From Amycolatopsis sp. 2-15 (GTDB taxonomy: Bacteria; Actinomycetota; Actinomycetes; Mycobacteriales; Pseudonocardiaceae), in contig NZ_CP127294.1 of NCBI RefSeq assembly GCF_030285625.1, positions 7,658,001-7,722,000 on the forward strand: DNA of 64,000 nt. Reading direction: 5' to 3'. The position numbers were made by a program, and so were the translations under genes. This document shows, piece by piece, positions 41,219 through 50,679 of the stretch (position 1 is its first letter; each line of letters begins with the position of its first letter). A model generated the notes under the pieces. The model was not told the origin of the DNA. It worked only from the letters and a program-made list of their open reading frames with translations, and made no database searches.

Positions 41219-44200
41219 TCACGTGACAGGCACCGGCTCGACGGCGCGCAGCACGATCCGCGCGGTCTCGGCCGGGTTGGTGCGGGGGAAGTAGTGGCCG
41301 CCGCCGGCGATCGCCCGCACCTCGACGTGCTCGGCCAGCAGCCGCCATTCGCGGTGGCGGTCGCGGAAGTCCACGGTGATCGGGTCGTCGTCCGCGGCGA
41401 CGACGGTGACCGGCGTGGTCAGCTTCGCCGCCGGCGGGTTCGCCAGCGCGGAGGCGAGGTAGCTGTGCGCGGACACGCAGTCGTGCCGGAACGCCGCGCC
41501 GACCTGCTCGGCCCGCTGCGCGTCGAGCCCGCCGAGCGCGGGGTCGCCGCTGTCCGCGGCCAGCTCCGCGGCGATCGCGGAGTCGCTCAACCGGCCCAGC
41601 TCGCTGATCGAGGCGCGCCGTTCGTCGGCGTCGCCGAGCAGCTGCGCGCCCAGGAACAGCCGCCGCACGTCCACCCCGCGCCCGGCGAGCCGCCGGGCCG
41701 TCTCGAAGGCGAACGCGGCCCCCGAGGAATGGCCCCACAGCAGCACACGCTTCGGGGCGAGGTGCTCGATTTCCGCCACGACCTGGTCGATGACCCGCAC
41801 CATCGGCGCGAACGCCTCGCGGTCGGCGGCCAGGTCGTGTCCGGGCAGCTCCACGGCGTACACCGCGAGCCCGCTGTCCCGCAGCGCCGACGCCAGCGGC
41901 CGGAAGTTCACCGAGTTGCCCCCGGCGTGCGGGAAACAGACGAGCACGGCGTCCGGCGCTCCGACCGGGTCGGTGAGCGGCTGCAGCAGCCCACCGGCCT
42001 CGTCGCCGGCCCGGTCTTCGAGCAGCGCGGCCTGGTCGGCGAGCACCGGGTGCCGGGTGATCTCGGCGAGCGACACCGCGCGGTCCAGCGCAACGGCCAG
42101 CTTCACCGCCGAAAGCGATGTGCCGCCCCGGTCGAAGAAGTGGTCGCGCCGGCCGATCTTCTCCGGCGCGAGGCCGAGCACGCCGGCCCACGCGGCCGCC
42201 AGCCGCTGCTCGGCGGGTGTCGCCGGAACGTCGTGGTCTTCTTCGGCCCCTTCGAGCTCCGTCGCCAACGCGGTCAGCACCAACTTGTCGATCTTGCCGT
42301 TGGCGGTCAAGGGAAGCTGCTCTCGCCGGTGGAGCGCCGACGGGACCATGTAAGCGGGCAGCGAGCGGCTCAGCTCGGCGCGCAGCGTCTCGTCGGGCAG
42401 CGCCTCGGCGGCGGAATAGAACGCCACCAGGTGCTTGCCCTGGCCGTCCCGCTCGGCGACCACCACGGCGCCGTCGCCGACCCCGGGCACGCGCAGCAGC
42501 GCGTTCTCGACCTCGCCGATCTCGATCCGGAAGCCGGAGATCTTCACCTGGCTGTCGCGGCGGCCCAGGAACTCCAGCCGGCCCCCGGGCAGCCAGCGGC
42601 CACGGTCCCCGCTGCGGTAGAGCCGCTCGCCCGCCCGGTGCGGATCGGGCAGGAACGCCGCGCGGGTGCGCGCGAGGTCGTTCACGTACCCGCGGCCCAC
42701 GCACACGCCGGAGAACACGATCTCGCCGGGCGCGCCCAGCGGCACCGGCTGCAGGTGCTCGTCGACGACGTAGACGTGCACGTTGTTCACGGGCCGCCCG
42801 AGCGGGACCCGGCCGGCGTCCGGTGGCCGGTCCATGACCTCGTGGTTGGTGTCGTCGGAGGTCTCGGTGAGGCCGTAGGCGTTGACCAGCCTGACCTCCG
42901 GGTACGCCGCGAACCAGCGCTGCACCAGCTCCTTCTTCAGCGCCTCGCCGGTCACCGACACGCACCGCAGGTCCGGCAGCGGGCGCGGATGGCTCTCCAC
43001 AAAGGACAGCACGGCTTCCAGATAGGACGGGACGACCTGCGCCACCGCGACCCGGCCCCGGGCGATCCGGTCGACGAACCGCTCGGCGTCGAGGATCACC
43101 TCCTGCTCGACGATCGACGTCCGCCCGCCGACGAGCAGCGGCGCCAGCAGCTGCCACAACGAGATGTCGAAACACTGGGGCGCGGTCTGCGCCACGACCT
43201 GTCCCTCGGTGATCCCCAGGTCGTCGATCTTGGCGTGCAGGTGGTTCAGCATCCCCGCGTGCTCGCACATCGCGCCCTTGGGCTCACCGGTGGAGCCGGA
43301 GGTGAAGTAGATGTAGGCGAGCTGGCGTGGCGTCACGTCGATCCCGAGGTCGGTGGTGGACCGGTGCTCGGCGCAGGCCACCTCGACGTGCAGCCGCACC
43401 ACGCCGGGCAGCAACGCCAGCGCGTGGTCCAGCGTCTCGCCGGCGCCGCGTTCGGTCAGCACCAGTTCGCAGCCGGCCTGCCGCAGAGTCTTCGCGATCC
43501 GCTCGGGCGGGAAGCGCGGTTCGACCGGCAGGTACACGCCGCCGGCCTTGAACACGGCGAGCACGGCGGCGAGCCAGCCGAGGTTGCGCTCGGTCACCAC
43601 CGCCACGACGCTCTCGCGGCGCAGCCCCCGCGCGAGCAGCGCCCGCGCCAGCCGGTTGGCCCGCTCGTTGAGCTCGCGGTAGGTCCACGCGCGCTCGCCG
43701 TGCACGGCCGCGAGCCTGTCCGGATGCCGCCGCACCCGTTGCTCGAACAGCTCGTGCACCCGCAGGTCGGGCAGCGCCCGCCGCGGGCCGGCGAGCCCCT
43801 CGAGCTGGAACCGCAACTCGTCGGGTGCGAGCAGGCTCTGCGGCGAGTGCTCGGTGTCCGGGGCCGCCACCAGCCGCGCGAGCGCGGCGACGTGGTAGCC
43901 GGCGATCCGGGCCGCGGCGGCCGCGTCGAGCACGTCGGCGCGGTAGCGCACGTTGAGGCGCCGGCCGCGGTTCGCGAACCCGACGCGCAGCACCGACGTC
44001 CCCGTGAGCTCACCGTCGCCGGAGGGGTCGAACACGATCTCTGTGACCGGGCCGGGCACACCCAGGTCGCGCCGCAGCTCGTCCACCGGGAAAAACCGGT
44101 GGGCCAGCAACTGCGACTCGGCCCGGTACGTCTCGGTCACCAGGTCCCGCCACGTGTCCGGTTCCGTCGTCAGGCGGCACGGCACCGGTTCGCCGGCCTG

Positions 44201-44464
44201 CGCTGCATAGCCGGTCACGACCTCGCGCTCACCGGTCAGCGCCGCGAGCACCTTGGCGTGCGCGGCGAGCAGCACCGCGCTGCCCGGAATCCCCAGCTCC
44301 CGCGCCAGCCGGCGCACGCCCGCCGCCACCGGGGCGGGCAGCCGCACGGTCGTCGTCCCCGCTCCGGTGTCCGAACCCGAGGTCCAGCGCGGCACCGTCG
44401 TGGCCCCGCCGGCCACGAGCACGTCACGCCAGAACCGGAAGTCGGCTCTCGGTAGCTCCTCCAT
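41219..44464 (-). CDS. non-ribosomal peptide synthetase: partial condensation-adenylation-carrier-thioesterase
   Basis: A 1081-residue protein with a GAGGAGGGG ribosome-binding site. Residues 1-210 resemble only the C-terminal lobe of a condensation domain, with no HHxxxDG motif. Adenylation spans about 235-735: YFTSGSTGEPKG (386-397), FDISLWQLL (432-440), NAYGLTETSDD (528-538), and Lys in NGKIDK. The carrier Ser is S783 (DRGGTSL). The thioesterase spans about 835-1075, with GHSSG (Ser913) and a late GGGHYF His. By-eye alignment to GrsA gives a pocket code D-I-W-Q-S-T-A-D-D; acidic residues fit a basic side chain such as diaminopropionate, but this is tentative. Confidence 0.9.
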   Translation of the reverse strand: MEELPRADFRFWRDVLVAGGATTVPRWTSGSDTGAGTTTVRLPAPVAAGVRRLARELGIPGSAVLLAAHAKVLAALTGEREVVTGYAAQAGEPVPCRLTTEPDTWRDLVTETYRAESQLLAHRFFPVDELRRDLGVPGPVTEIVFDPSGDGELTGTSVLRVGFANRGRRLNVRYRADVLDAAAAARIAGYHVAALARLVAAPDTEHSPQSLLAPDELRFQLEGLAGPRRALPDLRVHELFEQRVRRHPDRLAAVHGERAWTYRELNERANRLARALLARGLRRESVVAVVTERNLGWLAAVLAVFKAGGVYLPVEPRFPPERIAKTLRQAGCELVLTERGAGETLDHALALLPGVVRLHVEVACAEHRSTTDLGIDVTPRQLAYIYFTSGSTGEPKGAMCEHAGMLNHLHAKIDDLGITEGQVVAQTAPQCFDISLWQLLAPLLVGGRTSIVEQEVILDAERFVDRIARGRVAVAQVVPSYLEAVLSFVESHPRPLPDLRCVSVTGEALKKELVQRWFAAYPEVRLVNAYGLTETSDDTNHEVMDRPPDAGRVPLGRPVNNVHVYVVDEHLQPVPLGAPGEIVFSGVCVGRGYVNDLARTRAAFLPDPHRAGERLYRSGDRGRWLPGGRLEFLGRRDSQVKISGFRIEIGEVENALLRVPGVGDGAVVVAERDGQGKHLVAFYSAAEALPDETLRAELSRSLPAYMVPSALHRREQLPLTANGKIDKLVLTALATELEGAEEDHDVPATPAEQRLAAAWAGVLGLAPEKIGRRDHFFDRGGTSLSAVKLAVALDRAVSLAEITRHPVLADQAALLEDRAGDEAGGLLQPLTDPVGAPDAVLVCFPHAGGNSVNFRPLASALRDSGLAVYAVELPGHDLAADREAFAPMVRVIDQVVAEIEHLAPKRVLLWGHSSGAAFAFETARRLAGRGVDVRRLFLGAQLLGDADERRASISELGRLSDSAIAAELAADSGDPALGGLDAQRAEQVGAAFRHDCVSAHSYLASALANPPAAKLTTPVTVVAADDDPITVDFRDRHREWRLLAEHVEVRAIAGGGHYFPRTNPAETARIVLRAVEPVPVT

Positions 44465-44476
44465 GTGTTCCCCTCC

Positions 44477-47329
44477 TCACCGTGGCCACGGGCTCGGCCG
44501 CCACGTTCCGTCGGCGATGATCGCCTTTCCGTTGTGTCCGTCCGGGCCGCGGCGCCGCGGGCTGGGCCGCCGTTTTCCGTTGGTGACGGCGAATTGCTCG
44601 ATCGGCCTGCCGTTGTGCCCTTCCCGTCGCCGGTGCCGGCCGGCGCGGGCCAGACCGTCGGCTTCACGGCCGGGCCGGATCTCCCGGGCCGGGTTGCCCT
44701 CCCACCGGGTGTGCGGCGGTACGTCCTCGCCCTTCATCAGGAAGGAGTCGGCCGCGAGCACCGAACCCTCGCCCATCGTCGCTCCGTAGTGGACCCACGC
44801 GCCGACCCCGACGGTGCTGCGCGCGCCGACGACGATGCGGTCGGCCTTGAAGGCACCGTCCTCCTGGGAATGGCATTGCACGTGCGAGCCGACGTTGAGA
44901 GTGGCCTCGTCGCCGAACGTCACGAGCGTCTTCTCCGGCATCGCCGCGCCGTCGTCGAACACGCGCTTTCCCACCTTGACCCCGAGCATCCGCCAGGCCA
45001 GGTTCTTGAACGGGGTGCCGTTGAGGGCCTGGACGTACACCGTGGACGCCGCCGCCTTCCAGAACCGCTCGTGGCGCCAGAAGCGGCGGTCGTAGATCGA
45101 GCAGTACAGCGGCCGCAGCGGGTGGATCACGATGGACGCCCGTTCCACCAGCGTGAAATAGACGGAGCTGAACAGCAGCGCGGCGACCGAGGCCAGCGCC
45201 ACCGCCGAGACCCCGAAGCGCGGGTAGAGCGCCGCCGAGGCCCAGCCGAGCAACGTGATCCCGCAGAAGTAGAGCCAGCGCACCAGCAGGAACATCACCG
45301 CGGTGCCGGCGTTGTGCCGGTTCTTCGCGGCCAGCCGGCGGCGGAACTCGTCGCCGCCGCGCAGGTGGTCGAACTGGTGATCGCGGGCCACCGTGCGCGG
45401 GATCTCGAAGCTCGGCGAGCCCAGGAGCCCGACATTCTCACGGACGGGGCCGTCGACGGGCACCAGGACCTTGGTCGCGAGCAGGCAGTTTTCCCCCGTC
45501 CGCCCCTGGGAGGGGTAGACGATCACGTTGCCGAGGAAGTTGTGCGCGCCGATGGCCGCCCGGGAAACCTTGAAGGACGTGCTGGAGTAGTCGGCGTTCA
45601 CGACCGAGAGACCGTCCGCCACCATCGTGCCGCTGCCGACGGAACTCTGGTACGGCGTCTCGTGCTTGATCGCCGTGCCGAAGTTCGAGCCGGTCTGCTC
45701 GACGTCGGGCATCCGGTAGCCGAGGTAACGCAGGTAGTGCACGATCGCGGAGCTGTCGCCGAACACGGTCATGAAGAACTTGAGGTTGGTGATCAGCCGG
45801 ATCGCCCGCAGGATCGAGTAGCGCAGGGTGTACAGGCGGTAGACCTTGTCCGGCTTGAGCGCGAGGCTGAGCACGCGCGGGACGACCGCGATGAAGAGCA
45901 GCCCGAGCAACGAGACTCCGAAGAAGATCACGAACGTGACCACCAGCGCGCTGCCGTAGAACGCCCAGCTGCCGAACGAGACCGTGGGGGCCCCGAGCAC
46001 CGTGCCGAGCCGCGGGACCTTCGCGATGAGCAGGTCCACACCGCCGACCGCCAGCGGCAGGTACACGAGCAGCGTGGTCAGCAGCTGCGAGACGCCGTAG
46101 GAGAACCGGCGCACCCGGCCGCAGCGCGCGGGCCCGACCCCGCGGTAGTCCGCCTCCGCGCGCAGCGCCGGCGAACCGTGCCAGCGCTCGCCGGCCGGCA
46201 CCGCCTGCCCGGGGTGCAGCGACGACACGTGCCCCAGCTGGGAGCCGTCGCCCATCGATGTGCCGATGTCGAGCACCGACAGCTCACCCACGAACACGTC
46301 CTTGCCGAGCGTCACCGAACCGGTCTGGAGCACGCCCGCCTCGGCCCGGTAGCCGGTGAAGAACGAGTCCTTCCGGATCACCGAGCCTTCGCCGATCGTG
46401 AGCAGGTCGGTGCACACGGGCACATTGCGCGAGAAGATCGCGACGCCCGGGCCGATCTTCGCGCCCAGCGCCTTCAGGTACAGCACGTACAGCGGCGAGC
46501 CCAGGAACAGCAGCGCCACCGGATTCCGCTGTACCAGCGTCTTGACGAGCCAGAACCGGAAGTAGGCGGGCGTCCACACACGAATCCGCTGTGGCTTCCA
46601 CCGGCCGACGAGCACCCACTTCGCCACGACCGGCAGCAGGCACAGCCCGATCAGGCTCGCACCGCCGAACAGCACGAGCCGCAGGTAGACCTCCAGCAGG
46701 TTCGCCGAGGCGTACACCCACGAAGCACCGCGTACCACCAGGAGTGCGGCGAGATAGGAATAACCCAGGAAAGTCACGAACTGGAGCAGTCCGCAGAGGA
46801 CGTACGCGACCGCGCCGGCGCGGGGCCGGTCAGCGGCCTGCGCCGGGGTCTGTTCTGTCTCCTGTTCCCGGGCTTGTGCTTCGGCCTGTTCTCCGGCCTC
46901 CGGATCCGCCTCGGCGGGCTCGTCGTCGGTGAGCGCGGTCGCGAGACTCCGCGCGGTCGGGTTGGCGTAGACGTCTTTCATCGACGCCGATGGCACGTCC
47001 GCCCGCTTGCGGACCCGCGCACAGAAGTGCGCCATCACCAGCGAGTTCGCGCCCAGGTCGTCGAAGAAGTGGCTCTCGGCCGACACCTGGTCGACCTTCG
47101 CCACGTCCGCGAGCACCTCGGTGTAGACGCGCTCGGTGCGATCGGGAGTGATGGCGTGCCGGCCACTCCCCCGTCGAGATTCTGCCCAGTTGCCCGTCAG
47201 GAATTCGTCACTTTTCCCCAGGCCCCGGGCTTGGTTCTTCCCACCTGTATTCTCCCGCCTCCACGTCCCCGACCGGCCGGACGTACCGGCATCGTCTCGG
47301 GGCCGTTCGCCACCCACTGTAATCCCCAC
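44477..47329 (-). CDS. carrier protein fused to Pls-type membrane tandem domains (NRPS terminal-domain family)
   Basis: A 950-residue membrane protein. Residues about 60-135 are a carrier domain with phosphopantetheine Ser96 in FFDDLGANSL. An acidic linker follows, then six to eight hydrophobic segments separating three cytosolic domains with hexapeptide-like turns (IGPGVAIFSRNVPVCTDLLT, TLGKDVFVGELSVLDIGTSM, TLNVGSHVQCHSQEDGAFKA). This is the layout after the adenylation domain of epsilon-poly-lysine synthetase (Pls), where these domains join amino acids. No adenylation domain is present here. The last 45 residues are a basic, repetitive tail. It is the first gene of the operon, 12 bp ahead of the NRPS gene. 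Confidence 0.85.
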   Translation of the reverse strand: MGITVGGERPRDDAGTSGRSGTWRRENTGGKNQARGLGKSDEFLTGNWAESRRGSGRHAITPDRTERVYTEVLADVAKVDQVSAESHFFDDLGANSLVMAHFCARVRKRADVPSASMKDVYANPTARSLATALTDDEPAEADPEAGEQAEAQAREQETEQTPAQAADRPRAGAVAYVLCGLLQFVTFLGYSYLAALLVVRGASWVYASANLLEVYLRLVLFGGASLIGLCLLPVVAKWVLVGRWKPQRIRVWTPAYFRFWLVKTLVQRNPVALLFLGSPLYVLYLKALGAKIGPGVAIFSRNVPVCTDLLTIGEGSVIRKDSFFTGYRAEAGVLQTGSVTLGKDVFVGELSVLDIGTSMGDGSQLGHVSSLHPGQAVPAGERWHGSPALRAEADYRGVGPARCGRVRRFSYGVSQLLTTLLVYLPLAVGGVDLLIAKVPRLGTVLGAPTVSFGSWAFYGSALVVTFVIFFGVSLLGLLFIAVVPRVLSLALKPDKVYRLYTLRYSILRAIRLITNLKFFMTVFGDSSAIVHYLRYLGYRMPDVEQTGSNFGTAIKHETPYQSSVGSGTMVADGLSVVNADYSSTSFKVSRAAIGAHNFLGNVIVYPSQGRTGENCLLATKVLVPVDGPVRENVGLLGSPSFEIPRTVARDHQFDHLRGGDEFRRRLAAKNRHNAGTAVMFLLVRWLYFCGITLLGWASAALYPRFGVSAVALASVAALLFSSVYFTLVERASIVIHPLRPLYCSIYDRRFWRHERFWKAAASTVYVQALNGTPFKNLAWRMLGVKVGKRVFDDGAAMPEKTLVTFGDEATLNVGSHVQCHSQEDGAFKADRIVVGARSTVGVGAWVHYGATMGEGSVLAADSFLMKGEDVPPHTRWEGNPAREIRPGREADGLARAGRHRRREGHNGRPIEQFAVTNGKRRPSPRRRGPDGHNGKAIIADGTWRPSPWPR

Positions 47330-47790
47330 CGGCGTGCCGTCGACCCCGAAACAGTCCTTACGGGCACATTACGTCGCCCGGTCCGGAGTTCTCCCGAGAA
47401 CGTCTTCCGAGGTAGCGGAGAATTTCGGCGACAACCGGGCCGGACGGGCAGCGGGGCGGACAATCTTTTTGATCCACCAGGTGGTTCGCACACTGTGCCG
47501 AGTTCGTCGCGTCGGGTGCAAGATCAGGACCAGGCCTGGCTGGGAAGCGTTTCCCGACCGGGCCGTTACAATGATTCTCGATTTGTTTTTCAAGCGACAA
47601 CGGCGGTTCGATCATTCACCATCGCGAAGTTGATCTTTACTGTCCGTCACCGACGAGTCTGCGCGAGGAGGAAACGGGGGGCGAAATACTCCAACCCGCC
47701 GGAGTCGCGCTATTCGCGGCGTTGCACGAATGTGATCCGAGGCTCTCCCGGGCACCCGGAGAACCCGTTGTGTCCGCCGTGGACACTTGC
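47330..47790. other. 461-bp intergenic region upstream of the diaminopropionate operon
   Basis: Lower GC than neighbours, with AT-rich stretches around 47460-47480, 47570-47600 and 47620-47640. No reading frame has convincing codon bias. It lies between the start of the operon and the 3' end of the decayed oxidoreductase gene, so it probably contains the operon promoter. I see no terminator hairpin or clear operator. Confidence 0.5.
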
Positions 47791-48750
47791 CTACGAGGTC
47801 AACAGCACCACGCGTCCGCGTACCTGGCCGCGTTCCAGGCGGCGGTGGGTGTCCGCGGCGTCCGCGAGGGGTGCGGTGCTCCACCCGGCGAGGGCACAAG
47901 GCGCCCGCGGCGAAGCGGGGGTTCAGGGCCGCGGCGGCGTCGGCGAGCTCGGTGACCGTCGCGTTGGAGATGGCGAAGCCGAGGACCGAGCGGTCGTGCA
48001 TGTACAGCTCGCCGGCCGGCAGCACGGGCCGGCTGCGGGCGCCGGCGAGCAGCACGATGCGGCCGCGCCAGGCCAGCAGGCGCACCGCCGCCTCCCGGTC
48101 GTTGCGGCCCGCGGTGTCGACGAAAAGATCGACGGGCCCGACCGACGCGAGCTTGCCGGGCAGCCGCTCGTCACGGTAGTCGAACGCGTCGGCGGCGCCC
48201 AGGTCACGGCAGTGGCCGAGGTCGGCGGCCGCCGCCGTCGCGAAGACCCGGGCGCCCGCCGCGGCCGCCAGTTCGATCAGCGCACCGCCGACGTTCCCGC
48301 CACCGCCGGCCACCAGCACCGTCTCGCCGGGCAGTACGCGGCCGAAGGTGACCAGGGCGAGGTACGCGGTTGCGGCCGGGTGCGTCATCGCGACGACGGC
48401 GAACGGGTCGGCGCCGTCGGGCACGCGGTAGAGCCGGTCGGCGGGCACCACCGCGCGTTCGGCCGCCGCGCCCTGTCGCCCCGCGTGGCCGAGGCTGTTG
48501 CACCACACCCACTCACCGGCCCGGAATCCGTGGGCGTCCGCGGCGACGCGGCCGACGAGGTCCCGTCCGAGCACCAGCGGCAGGGGGCCTCCGTCACGTA
48601 CAGTCCGGAGCGGACAAGGGTGTCGACGGGATTCACCGAGGTCGCAACGACATCCACCGCGACCTCACCCGGGCCGGCCAGGCGCTCGGGCAGCTCGCCG
48701 AGGCGGATCTCCGCCACGCCACCGAGCCGTTCGACGTAGGCCGCACGCAC
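47791..48750 (-). pseudogene. NADPH:quinone oxidoreductase (MDR family), frameshifted
   Basis: The gene begins at GTG 48748-48750 (VRAAYVERLGGVAEIRLGEL, SVNPVDTLVRSGLYVTE). Near 48585 the frame shifts: PLPLVLGRDLVGRVA and the Rossmann loop VLVAGGGGNVGGALIELAAA continue in another frame. Near 47890 a second shift occurs and the C-terminus ADTHRRLERGQVRGRVVLLT ends at the stop at 47791. All three pieces fit one protein of the zinc-less MDR type. Two independent shifts make a real pseudogene more likely than a sequencing error. Confidence 0.8.
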
Positions 48751-48787
48751 TTTTCTCCTTCCGAAGGGGTACCGCTGCCGACGCGGG

Positions 48788-49249
48788 TCAAGACCGGCTT
48801 TCCAGCTCCACAGCTCCGGCGAAGTGGAACGCCGTGATGTCCAGCCGGTGGCGGAGGTAGAACCGGTGCGCGTGGGGGTTGGCGACACCGGAGTCGAGCT
48901 CCAGGCGGACGCAGCCGCCTCGCCGGCCCAGTGTCTTCAGCTCGCGCATCAACCGGGCGCCGACGCCGCGTGACCGCGCGGCCTCGTCGGTAACCAGGTC
49001 GTCGACGAACAGGACACGGCCCCGGCTGGTGACGAGCGTGCGGTACCCGGCGGCGGCCAGCGGCCGCCCGAACGGCGAGTAGGCGATGAGGTACCGCAGC
49101 CCCTGCTCGTGCCCTTCGGTCACGAGCTCCTTGAACTGTTCGCCGGACAACGCGGGCCGCAGCCGCAGCAGCAGCGGCAGCAAGTCCTCCGTCACCCGTG
49201 GATCGTCGGCCGGTCCCAGCTCCCGGAAAATCAGCTCGGCTTCGCCCAT
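48788..49249 (-). CDS. GNAT-family N-acetyltransferase
   Basis: A 153-residue single GNAT domain, start ATG 49247-49249 with GAGGAG upstream. Acetyl-CoA site: DDLVTDEAARSRGVGARLMREL. The end ANPHAHRFYLRHRLDITAFHF is typical of the family. The longer upstream reading frame lacks conserved sequence. It follows the alpha/beta hydrolase and precedes the broken oxidoreductase. Confidence 0.88.
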   Translation of the reverse strand: MGEAELIFRELGPADDPRVTEDLLPLLLRLRPALSGEQFKELVTEGHEQGLRYLIAYSPFGRPLAAAGYRTLVTSRGRVLFVDDLVTDEAARSRGVGARLMRELKTLGRRGGCVRLELDSGVANPHAHRFYLRHRLDITAFHFAGAVELESRS

Positions 49250-49311
49250 GCGACCTGCAGCTCCTCGCTCTTCCAGCCCACCCGGCGCCCGGGTGGGGAC
49301 GTCGAATCCGA

Positions 49312-50043
49312 TCAGTCCCGGCCCGCGAGCTCGAGCTTGTTCGCCAGCAGGGCCGGGTTGGTTAACATGACCTCGTGTGAACCTTCGAGCGTCACCAGCC
49401 GGAACGTGCCGAGCCGGCGGGCGTTGGCCAGATAGCCGTGCTCGGGGTCGCCCGGCGGAAGCGCCGAGTCCTCGCCGCACAGGACATAGCTGCGGGGAAC
49501 GTCGGCCGACGCGTAGAACTTCGTGAGATCCAGCTTCTCCACAGTCGGAACGAGGGGTTCCGGGGTGAGCATCTCGTAGGTCTCCCGGGCGCGGGCCAGA
49601 TCGGCGTCGCCGATGAACGCGTCGCGCCAGACCTCGAACGGCAGCATCACCGTGTTGTCGCCCGACTGTGCGGCCAGGATCGGGAACAGCTCCTGGTAGG
49701 CGGCCGGGGCGTTGTCCAGCACGCGCGTCCCGTTCGCGGGGACGAAGGCGTTCAGGAACACCAGCCGCCGCACCTTGTCGGGCACGCGCTCGGCGACGCG
49801 GGCGATGACGCTGCCGCCCCAGCTGTGTCCCACGAGGACGAAGCCGGCGAGGTCGTGCCGATCGACGTAGTCCGTGATCGAGGCCACCCAGCCGTCATGG
49901 GTCACCTCCCGCGGCGCCCCGGCGCCGTGGCCGGCGACCGTCGGGCGGTGTACTTCGTGGCCGCGCTCCCGCAGGTACCCGGGGACATCGTCCGACGACG
50001 ACCCGTCGTGCCAAGAACCGTGCACGAGAACAAAAACTGACAC
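49312..50043 (-). CDS. alpha/beta hydrolase
   Basis: A 243-residue esterase-like protein. Oxyanion region LVHGSWHDG, nucleophile elbow LVGHSWGG with Ser, acid in CGEDSALPP and His in LEGSHEVML complete a catalytic triad. It belongs to the small salicylate-esterase/methylesterase-like group of hydrolases. Natural substrate unknown. Confidence 0.88.
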   Translation of the reverse strand: MSVFVLVHGSWHDGSSSDDVPGYLRERGHEVHRPTVAGHGAGAPREVTHDGWVASITDYVDRHDLAGFVLVGHSWGGSVIARVAERVPDKVRRLVFLNAFVPANGTRVLDNAPAAYQELFPILAAQSGDNTVMLPFEVWRDAFIGDADLARARETYEMLTPEPLVPTVEKLDLTKFYASADVPRSYVLCGEDSALPPGDPEHGYLANARRLGTFRLVTLEGSHEVMLTNPALLANKLELAGRD

Positions 50044-50069
50044 CCCGGCTCCTTCAGCGAATCGCGCGG

Positions 50070-50410
50070 CTACACGCCGGCTTCGGACGCGGCCTCGGCG
50101 AGGCCGTAGTTGCGCAGCCAGCCCTCGCGGACCTCGGCCTCCGGCACGTGATCCACGGTGCAGGCAGCCGACAGCAGCTCGGCCGCCTCGTTGACCGCGA
50201 TCTTCACGGCTGGTGGCGCAGGTTCTCCACGGTCTGCGGAGACGCGATGTCCATGAAGATCAGGTGTTCGGCGTCGAGCACGCGCACCGAACCCTTGGGC
50301 GAGACGTTGGGAGTCCCGTCAGGACGGACGGACGCGACGAACATCAGCTTCGCGGCTTCGATGACGTCGGTCATCTCTTGGCTGATCTTGGGCACAGCAA
50401 CGCTCCTCAT
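50070..50410 (-). pseudogene. pyridoxamine-5'-phosphate-oxidase-fold protein, internally deleted
   Basis: The start (ATG 50408-50410) gives a good flavin-reductase-like N-terminus: AAKLMFVASVRPDGTPNVSP and FMDIASPQTVENLRH. Then the frame hits a stop at about 50204. In another frame the C-terminus continues (ACTVDHVPEAEVREGWLRNY, GLAEA) to a stop at 50070. The central ~50 residues are missing. Confidence 0.7.
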
Positions 50411-50679
50411 CACGTATCTCTTCGGCCTGCCCGACACTCAACCGCGTGCCGGTTCGGCGAGGGGCGGAATTCTTGTGGGCAGAACCAAGCTAACCGGATT
50501 CCGGTGCCGGTACCTGGTCCACTTCCCCACCGGCTCGGTGGACCGGTCGCCGCGGAACCGTTCTGCACACAAGAATTCCGGGCCACGACCGGAGGCCGCG
50601 AGGTTGGGGTCCTCGGTCGATGAAGTCTGGATCTGCTACATCCAGGATGTGAACCCTCCAGACCATTCGAAGCCCGACC

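Noticed and set aside
40970..44455. An 1161-residue plus-strand reading frame
   Set aside because: Antisense of the NRPS, whose domains are unmistakable on the minus strand.
44465..48739. A 1424-residue plus-strand reading frame
   Set aside because: Antisense of the Pls-like gene; composition (Arg/His/Asp/Val repeats) is typical of a mirror frame, and the opposite strand has clear carrier and membrane domains.
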